Below are positions 20,353 through 28,226 of a DNA stretch of 64,000 nt, one piece after another (the first letter of the stretch is position 1; every line of letters starts with the position of its first letter). Where the stretch lies: NCBI GenBank assembly GCA_015179125.1, contig WHVA01000549.1:1-64000 (forward strand). Direction: 5' to 3'. Position numbers and translations under genes: made by a program. The DNA is from Gautieria morchelliformis. Lineage: Eukaryota; Basidiomycota; Agaricomycetes; Gomphales; Gomphaceae. The notes under the pieces are model-generated. The model had not been told where the DNA came from. It saw nothing but the letters and a program-made list of their open reading frames with translations, and did no database searches.

Positions 20353-21918
20353 CTTTGGCCCGTTAGGATACCCACGATGGCAGCAACTGCGGAACCGGGG
20401 AGGTGACTGGTCGCACACTTTGAGGGTCTCAGCTGCACATCGAACAGATAAATAAAGCAGTCATATATTTACCTGTAGTGCAAGAATATACAGGAACGAT
20501 TTGTTGGAAACCTTTAGAGAAAATATCTGGAATGTGTATGCTGATGGGACCAATCAATAGAATTGATAGAGGATGCTGAATAGAATGCACGTTGGGCCAG
20601 CGGGTAAGTAATTGATGTCTAGCCGGTGGAAAGCAAGCAACGTCATAAATGACAACATTGAGGAGACGAGGGCCGACACGGTAATGAAAGACTTGAGACG
20701 TTACAGTGAGCGGGACCCTGCATGATCATAACATAACACAGTCATACCGCGAACTTGACACTACCAAATTGCCTTTCAACGTTAACGGCCGAATTATATA
20801 AAATGAGTTCCATAAGAAGAAGAACACTGGAGTTTGTGCAGGTGAAATGCTGTGACAGCAGATGCCAGTACTGAAGCAAGTATGAATGAGGGAATGGTTG
20901 GCTGGTGCTGGTGATCATGCCAAGAAACGAACCTGGTGATGTCGTGAGAGGTGTGGGATCAGCTGTGCAGGCAGGAAATCATGAGCACGGCCGGACAGAA
21001 TAGGTTAAAGCAACGCTGAGGACCTGCAGGTGGAAGCAGGGCTTGATGTCAAAGAGAGAGGACATGTCCACTTTCTCCACAATTGTAACACCAGTGATCA
21101 TGCGCAATGTACCCTTCACCTCCATTATCAAAAGTGAGGTCACGCTTGGATTCTCTGTCAGCTAAGACAGCCTCCCGATCTGCAGCTGTTAAATATGTAT
21201 AGATGCACCATAGAGGGGGACAGTTCTGAGCTTAAGATTAGGAAACGAAGAATATAGGTGCCTGAGATGCATGGACGGTTCCATGATGCTTCAACGAGCC
21301 ACATCTCTCGCAATCTTCTCTGTTAAGTTGCTGCAAGCTCATATTTCCAAGACGTGGACAATCCTGGGAGAATCATACTGTGAATGGAATGTAGAAACAC
21401 ATCGACAGACGCACCTTTTCTAGATGTCCTTTTGCTTTACAGTTCCAGCAATGATGGAGAATGGGACAACTCCCAGACGAGTGCTCATTCCGGGCGCCGC
21501 AGGTTATACACTGACAAAGTTAAACATTCAAAGATAACGAACATGTTACCAGTAAGTCTCACAATCATGTTAGGGCATCTCTTGAAGTCATGATCGCCAT
21601 CTCCACATGTCGTGCAGGGTCAACGAGAACGGACTGATTTGGCGGGTGTAGCTGTGTCATGAAAGTATCTGGGAGCACCCTGACATCGGTTCCGTTTGGC
21701 GTGAACATACAATGTGCCATCGGTATGGAACATACCACAGCACGGTCATCATCCAGAAATTCAATCCCAGACGCATCCAAACTAGGTGACAGTTGAAGAT
21801 CTTCGATAGGAAGAAGCTCAGACTCATGTGCATATACGGTTACATGAGCTGGCAGGAGTAGACCCCCCTCGGGAGGTTCGACAGGAGGCACAGCTGGAGG
21901 TTTGACCGCAGGTTCCAC
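20353..21918 (-). pseudogene. AIR1-like zinc-knuckle protein gene carried by the element
   Basis: AIR1/AIR2 proteins bind RNA for the TRAMP poly(A) polymerase complex in nuclear RNA decay. Minus-strand blocks in order: VYAHESELLPIEDLQLSPS (21830s); CITCGARNEHSSGSCP then CWNCKAKGH (21510-21415); CERCGSLKHHGTVH (21320-21265); and LADRESKRDLTFDNGGEGYI followed by HDHWCYNCGESGH (21175-21055). The knuckle spacing and the phrase GGEGYI-WCYNCG are what I expect of AIR1. Putative introns separate the blocks, so it looks like a genomic copy. Several knuckles have lost the final Cys or His spacing, suggesting decay. The region 20360-20700 continues coding-like (VGPRLLNVVIYDVACFPPAR) but is not recognised. 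Confidence 0.55.
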
Positions 21919-21969
21919 TGGGATAGAGTACGCGGCAGTACAGACAAGGAAAATAAGCCAGCAGTAGCG

Positions 21970-22195
21970 AAGGGCAAGGGGACAGCGGCAGCGGCAGCGA
22001 AGAGCAAGGGGGCAGTGGCAGCGGCAGCAAAGGGCAAGGGGGCAGCGGCGGCGGCAGAGAAGGGCCAGGGGGCAGTGGCAGCGGCAGCGGAGGGCAATGG
22101 GCCAGCGGCAGCGGCAGCAAAGGGCAAGGGCAAAGTGGCAGCGGCAGTGAAGGGCGCAGCAGCAGCGAAGGGCAAGGGGACAGCAGCATGAGCTC
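21970..22195 (+). repeat. 30-bp minisatellite coding Gly/Lys/Ala blocks
   Basis: About seven units of 30 bp built on GGGCAAGGGGGCAGTGGCAG, the last ones overlapping the right inverted repeat. A shorter related tract lies in the left repeat (20260-20360). In one plus frame it reads KGKGAVAAAA repeats, but nothing shows that it is translated. Confidence 0.8.
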
Positions 22196-22850
22196 CCCTC
22201 CTTTTAGCAGACCGTCTTTTATGCATAGCTATTTGTTTACAAAGATAGTGGCCTGGCTGTCACGAGAGTGCCTTTATTTTTAGCACATTTGTGGTATTGT
22301 GCCCGACGATGATCACGAGCCTCCGTGAGTGAGATAAATGTCGAAATAACTTGACAGTCAAATTATCCATATTTTTAACATATTTATGGTATTTTATTTA
22401 TGCATAAATAGTTAAATACAATATATATGGCTTTCTCATCGTGTCCGATGACGAGCACGGCAGACAGACGTCAAAATGACCTCATATTCGATTTGTCCAT
22501 TTTTAGCATATTTGTGGTATTTTATTTATGTATAAATAGTTAAATACAAAATATATGGCTTGCTCATCGTCAACGACGACGAGCAAGAGTGGTTTGATCG
22601 TTCCGTGGCTGGGTCCGGGTGGATGCTGTGTTGCTCCGGTGTTGAGGTCAGCTGACGCCGGATGACATGAGTCACACATGTCGACCATACCTGACACCAG
22701 CTGAAGTAGTAAGCTACTCACTGACCTGACCTCCATTCCGGCGGAATAATTGGCGGAATAGACCCACCACGAGAAAAGAGTCTAGTTAGGCCTAGACCAT
22801 ACATGTGGGGTGTGGACCTAATTGGATTAGTAAGTGGTGCTATACAGGTG
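22091..22850 (-). repeat. Right 760-bp terminal inverted repeat
   Basis: Inverted partner of 19589-20352, including the same two subterminal repeats (22380-22420 and 22500-22560). Confidence 0.85.
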
Positions 22851-22928
22851 CTTAAACCATGGAAGGCCGAAGTGCATTTTACAAGGGGTGTGAGAACTGG
22901 TGCCCTTCACCGATCCTTACCTATTGGT

Positions 22929-23400
22929 CCAGCAATCTTGAATCATGTATCCCCTGCAGCCACTCAACGATGACTCGTTCTCTGTCTCGGAGTCCTTGCT
23001 AACAGCGTCGTCCTCGTCCACCACCTGGGGTCCAGGAACTCTGTCTGGAAAGGCAGTGAAGGCATTTGGGTAAAGGAGCCTCGACCTGCTTTGCCATCTG
23101 ACAATTCGCATGCGACTGGCGAAGATCAAGTGAACGATTGAAAACACACCGCATGTCTTCCATGATCCCAAGGATGCCAATGAATCCAAGCGAATGAACA
23201 ATTATCATTCTGACTTGAAAGAGCTCTGCAAGTGAGTTTGAATCGCCATATTCTAAGAAAACTACTCATACCATGACCGGTTGTATTATGATAGGGCCAA
23301 GTATCCGCTATCAATTCGATGTGCAGCGGGGGATCTACTCAGGAAGATTAGCCTGATTGAGCGTCTCGACCCATCCTCTAGTTCTGTTGGTGAGTTTGAT
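22929..23400 (+). pseudogene. Possible 5' exons upstream of the WD40 array
   Basis: Open segments with intron-like borders: 22929-23057 (starts MYPLQPLNDDSFSVSESLL, ending GKAVKAFG), about 23150-23231 (DPKDANESKRMNNYHSDLK, followed by GTGAGT), and 23295-23380 (AKYPLSIRCAAGDLLRKISL). They are consistent with a multi-exon host gene on the plus strand, but I cannot name the family or show that it joined the WD40 array. Confidence 0.35.
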
Positions 23401-23559
23401 GGTTTCGTGGCATGGCTTCATATCAATCAGGGTTTCGCACAATAGAAAAAATACCCACACAAAGGGAGGTTCTTCTCGCTCCCCTTCTGCTCCCTGGAGG
23501 TATTTTGTTTTAAGAAGAGGCCAACCTTTCGAGTTTCGGCCCTCACTTCCACAGAAGTC

Positions 23560-26077
23560 TGTATTCTGATATCGAAGGCCACACAGACTCGGTCACATCG
23601 GTGGTGTTCTCATACGACAGCAAGCGCGTCGTCACCGGGTCTTTTGACAAGAAGATCCATGTATGGAGTGCAGATACCGGGGAGCTCATTTTAGCACCAT
23701 TTGAAGGCCACACCGACTGGGTCACGCTGGTGGCGTACTCATACGACAGCAAGCGCATCGTCTCCGGGTCTTTTGACAAGACGATCCGTGTATGGAGTGC
23801 AAACACAGGGAAGCTCATGTTAGCACCATTCGAAGGCCACACAGACTGGGTCAGGTCGGTAGCGTTCTCCCATGACGGCGAGCGCATCATCTCCGGGTCT
23901 GATGACAAGACGATCCGTGTGTAGAATGCAGGCACCGGGGAGCGCATTTCAGCACCATTCGAAGGCCACACCGACACCATCACGTCGGTGGCGTTCTCGC
24001 TCCCCGACAAGCTCATCATCTCTGGGTCATTTGACAAGACGATCCGTGTATGGGATGCAGACACCGGGGAGCTCATTTCAGCACCATTCGAAGGCCACCC
24101 TGACCGGGTCACCTCGGTGGCGTTCTCGTACGATGGCAGGCGCATCGTCTCCGGGTCTTATGACACAACGATCCGTATGTGGAATGCATTCACCGGGGAG
24201 CCCATTCCAGTACCATTCGAAGGCCACACACAGTGTGTCATGTCCGTGGCGTTCTCGCAGGACGGCGAGCGCATCGTCTCCGGGTCTGATGACAAGACGA
24301 TCCGTGTGTGGAATACAGACACCGGGGAGCTCATTTCAGCACCATTTGAAGGCCACATCGACTGGGTCACGTCAGTGGCATTCTCACACAACAGCATGCA
24401 GATCGTCTCTGGGTCTTATGACAGGACGATTCGTGTGTGGAATGCATACACCGGGGAGCTCATTTCAGCATTAGCCATCTCACAGGACAGCCAGAGCATC
24501 GTCTCCAGGTCTTTTGACCAGACGATACCTGTGTGCAATGCAGACCCCGGGGAGGTCATTCCAGCACCATTCGAAGGCCACACCGACTGGGTCACGTCGG
24601 TCGTGTTCTCGCACGACAGCAAGTGCATCGTCTCCGGGTCTCATGACAAGACGATCCATGTATGGAATGCAGACACCGGGGAGGTCATGTCAGCACCATT
24701 TGAAGGCCACACCGACTGGGTCACGTTGGTTGCGTTCTCGCATGACAGCAAGCGGATCGTCTCCGGATCTGGTGACGAGGCGATCCATGTGTGGAATGCA
24801 GACACCAGGGAGGTCATTTCAGCACCCTTCGAAGGCCACACCGATTGGGTCACATCGGTCGCGTTCTCGCACAATGACAAGCGGATCATCTCTGAGTCTG
24901 GCGACAACATGATCCGTGTGTGGAATGCAGACACCAGGGAGGTCATTTCAGCACCCTTCGAAGGCCACACCGATTGGGTCACATCGGTCGCGTTTTCGCA
25001 CAATGACAAGCGGATCATCTCTGGGTCTGGCGACAACATGATCCGTGTGTGGAGTGCAGACACCGGGGAGCTCATTTCGGCACCATTTGAAGGCCACACC
25101 CACTGGGTCACGTCGGTGGCGTTCTCACACAACGGCAAGTGGATCATCTCTGGGTCTTATGACAAGACGATTCGTGTATGGAATGCATACACCGGGTAGC
25201 TCATTTCAGCACCATTTGAAGGCCACACCGAATGGGTCAAGTCAGTGGCGTTCTCGCCTGACGCCAAGCGGATCGTCTCTGGGTCTGGTGACAAGACGAT
25301 CCGTATATGGAGTGCAGTCACCGGGGAGGTCATTTCAGCACCATTCCAAGGCCACACTGATTGGGTCAGGTCCGTTGCGTTCTCGCACGACGGCAAGTGC
25401 ATCGTCTCAGGCTCTGATGACAAGATGATCCGTGTGTGGAATGCAGACACCAGGGAGGTCATTTCAGCACCATTCCAAGGCCACACTGACTGGGTCCGGT
25501 TGGTGGCGTTCTCGCCCGACGGCAAGCGCATTGTCTCCAGGTCTGGTGACAAGACAATCCGTGTATGGAATGCAATCACCGGGGAGCTCATTTCAGCACC
25601 ATTCGAAGGCCACACCGGTTGGGTCAGGTCGGTTGCCTCGCATGAAGGCAAGTGGATCGTCTCTGGGTCTCATGACAAGACGATCCATGTCTTGCATGCA
25701 GGCGCCAGGGAGGGCATTTCAGCACCAATTGAAGGCCACACCGACTGGGTCACATTGGTGGCGTTCTCACACGACAGCAAGCGCATTGTCTTCGGGTCTC
25801 GTAAGATGATCCGTGTATGGTATGCCGACACTGGGAAGGTCGTTTCGGCACCATTCGAAGCCCACACCGACCGCGTCACGTCGGTGGCGTTCTCGCATGA
25901 CAGCAAGCGGATCGTCTCCGGATCTGTTGACAGGACGATCCGTGTGTGGAATGCAGACACCAGGGAGGTCATTTCAGCACCGTTAGAAGGCCACACCGAG
26001 TGGGTCACGTCGGTCGCATTCTCGCACGATGACAAGTGCATCATCTCAGGCTCTGATGACAAGACAATCCATGTGTG
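23560..26077 (+). pseudogene. WD40-repeat array, about 19 nearly identical units
   Basis: Builds a beta-propeller surface for protein binding; in Agaricomycetes such arrays often form the C-terminus of NACHT-type receptors. The unit is 129 bp / 43 residues, with the consensus EGHTDWVTSVAFS and GSDDKTIRVWNADTGE. One frame runs from 23568 to 26077, interrupted by only two stops: TAG at 23922-23924 (Trp of RVW) and TAG at 25197-25199 (Glu of TGE). One unit near 24464 lacks about 15 residues in frame. The array ends abruptly inside a unit where LTR-A begins at 26078. No NACHT or other N-terminal domain was found. The high DNA identity between units suggests recent expansion or gene conversion. 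Confidence 0.85.
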
Positions 26078-26768
26078 TGTTACGTATCGAGATTTCTGCT
26101 AAGTCGGAACTGGAAAGGACAGCGGCTTCAACTTGTAGGTTGCGCCCCCAATGAACTATCGTCCTAAGTATTTCGGAAATGAGTCGGAATTCGGAAAGTA
26201 CTGAACCAAAGGTTGGTCGGAACTTGAGTCGGAACTGAGGCGGAAGACAGAAGGCGGAAGGCAGAGAGAGACTGAGATCTTGCTAGACTCGCTGTACTAA
26301 GAACAGGAGATGGAGTGAAGGAAATCAAGTATCAAAGGCGATTATCTGATTGCAGAATAAGAGACATACATGACAGGCTTTTATACAAAGAGCTGAGACA
26401 ACAGGTAATGATATGGTACTAAGCAATTCCGGGGGAAGCGGAAGTCGAGTAGACAATGCGTGGGAACTAACTAATTGGGAACAATGGGACTACAAGGGGG
26501 GTTCAGGGTAAGGTAGAACAATGGCAAAGAACAAGGGGTCGGGAAAACATATCTGACAACGAAACACAAGGAGGGCCGGACGTATGATCTTGATGAACGG
26601 TGAGGTGGGTCCGGTGGGTCCGAGTAATAGAGTCGAAAGAACAAGGGAAATGGACAAGGGGCGGAATGTTGGAAATATCGGAGGGGCGGAAAGTGTTGCG
26701 GAAATATCGGAGGGGTGGAAGGTGTTGCGGAACTGAGGGTCGGAGGTCGGAAATGAACGGTCGTAACA
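26078..26768 (-). repeat. LTR-A (3' LTR of Gypsy-A copy 1)
   Basis: 691 bp, with 7-bp terminal inverted repeats TGTTACG...CGTAACA. The same sequence occurs at 40741-41394 (inverted), 45918-47533 (interrupted) and 52738-53382. CGGAA occurs eight times in 155 bp (26105-26259). Confidence 0.9.
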
Positions 26769-26888
26769 GTATCTCCCTCCTAAGGTGGAGCCCCGCGAGA
26801 CCACAAGTCGGATCACGTGACCTGTGAACAAACGCGTCGGAGTTCGAAAGATAGGCGGGAAACAAACGCGTCTTCATCTTTGTCCATC

Positions 26889-28097
26889 ATGAGCTCCCAA
26901 CTCGACCTTGCTAAAATGTCCAGTGCCGAAATGAAAAAATATTTCGATGACCTTCTCGCGCAGAAGAAGCTGGCTGAAAAACAGGCGGCCGAGGAAGCTG
27001 CGCGGAAAGAGAGGGAGCGACTGGAGGAGGAGCGCAAGGAGAAAGAGCCCAGGGAACAGGAGTGTCGGGAACAGGAGCGGAAGGAGAAGGAGGAGCGTGA
27101 CCGTAAACGCCGCAAGGAGGAGTGGAAGCGGGACGCGGCCAAAAAAGCTGTGGAAGACAAAGCCGCGGCAGAGAAGGCGGGAAAATCCCGGGTGAGTCGG
27201 AAAGGTTGTGTGGGGTGTTCCGGAGCTCACGGAAAAAACTGCCAGAGGGTCGTAGAATCCGAGGGGGAGTCGGAAGCGGAAAGCAGTGCGGAAAGCACAC
27301 TGCCTCCAGAGAGCAAGGGGAAGCAGAAGGAAGGTGCTCCCATGCCGAACATCGTTGCGGAGCGGAAACGGAGGGCGGACAAGTTCCAGCAGGCTCAGAA
27401 GGAGAAAATGGCCCGGATACTGGAGTTGTGAGAGCTGGGGCCGGAGAATCCCACGACCCGGAAAAGGAAAACCAGGGACGGCGAGGAGGAGAAGGCTCCT
27501 TGCGACACGTGCGAGGTCAAGGGCCTGGAGTGTGTGTGGTTGGAAAATCCACGGGAGATGGCCTGCGAGCGGTGCCGGGACAAGAAGTGACGTTGCGTGG
27601 TGGATGGGTGTGCCGTGAGAGTGGAGCGGAAAAGGCGCAGGGTCGAGACTGAGGGGCCTGAAACCCCCAAGTCAAAACCGGGACCGAGCGGAAAGAAGCC
27701 AGAGGGATTTCCGGTGACCAGAACCCCAGAGACAGCGGTGCTCAACCGCTTCTCCATGGTGTTGCCATTGTTCGACATCGCCAGGTCATTGAGGGGTATC
27801 CGGAGATCCCAGCGCGGGATCCGGAACACTCTTGAGGAGATGGCGGAAGTTCAACAACAACAGTTGTTGTCCTCCCAAAATCAAATGACCGTCATGTCGG
27901 CGGTCCTGGAACAATTAAAATGGGAGTACCGGTGGCGGAATGACATGGTCCGGGAAAGAATGGACTTGCGGATGCAGGAGGAGAACGGGGCAGATACGAG
28001 GGTGGGGACCGAGTTGGTCAGTGTGGAGATAGGGAATGCGGAAGAGGGTGCAGAAGTGGAGAACGGGGATGAGGCGGAAACGATGAGGGAGGAGTGA
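26889..28097 (+). pseudogene. Antisense ORF in Gypsy-A: coiled-coil protein with Cys cluster
   Basis: Lies between the end of pol and the 3' LTR but on the opposite strand to pol. One frame runs from an ATG at 26889 to 28097 with two TGA stops (27429, 27588). N-terminal 100 residues are a charged coiled coil (Glu/Arg/Lys, KERERLEEERKEKEPRE). Then come KGCVGCSGAHGKNC and a cluster reading CDTCEVKGLECVW...MACERCRDKK*RC, i.e. CxxCx5C...CxxCx5C. A C-terminal helical stretch (LRGIRRSQRGIRNTLEEM, EVQQQQLLSSQNQMT) follows. Similar Cys clusters occur in many basidiomycete proteins of unknown function. A nucleic-acid-binding role is a guess. It contains the same CGGAA-rich composition as pol, so it belongs to the element. 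Confidence 0.6.
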
Positions 28098-28226
28098 GTG
28101 TCAAAGTGACTTGTAAAATATTTCTTGAAGTGTCGGAAATTAGCGTAGCGGAATATTAATCGGATTTGACCAATGATTTGAGAACTGTAAGAAACAATGG
28201 GGTATCGGAAATGAGGTTGGAAATGA

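Larger units (their letters stand above)
19589..22850. mobile_element. Mutator-like element with 760-bp inverted repeats and host-gene cargo
   Basis: The first 764 bp (19589-20352) and last 760 bp (22091-22850) are inverted copies at high identity, starting CACCTGTATAGCACCAC. The element is flanked by a perfect 8-bp duplication CTTAAACC (19581-19588, 22851-22858); it becomes 9 bp if the G at 19580/22850 is counted. Very long inverted repeats with an 8-10 bp duplication are the hallmark of Mutator-like elements; hAT elements also give 8 bp but rarely have such long repeats. There is no transposase inside. The 1.7-kb core instead carries an AIR1-like zinc-knuckle gene, making it a pack-MULE-like element. 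Confidence 0.8.

Noticed and set aside
21824-22226. Ala/Pro/Leu-rich minus-strand ORFs at the minisatellite
   Set aside because: Products of a 30-bp repeat open in several frames; no sign that any is a gene.
23543-25651. Long open frames on the minus strand and in a second plus frame across the WD40 array
   Set aside because: They repeat with the same 129-bp period and are shadows of the WD40 frame; the Ser/Arg-rich and SVWPSNGAEMS-type translations match no family.
23560-26077. CRISPR-like regular repeats
   Set aside because: The repeats are 129 bp, contiguous, and translate to WD40 units; there are no spacers and the host is a fungus.
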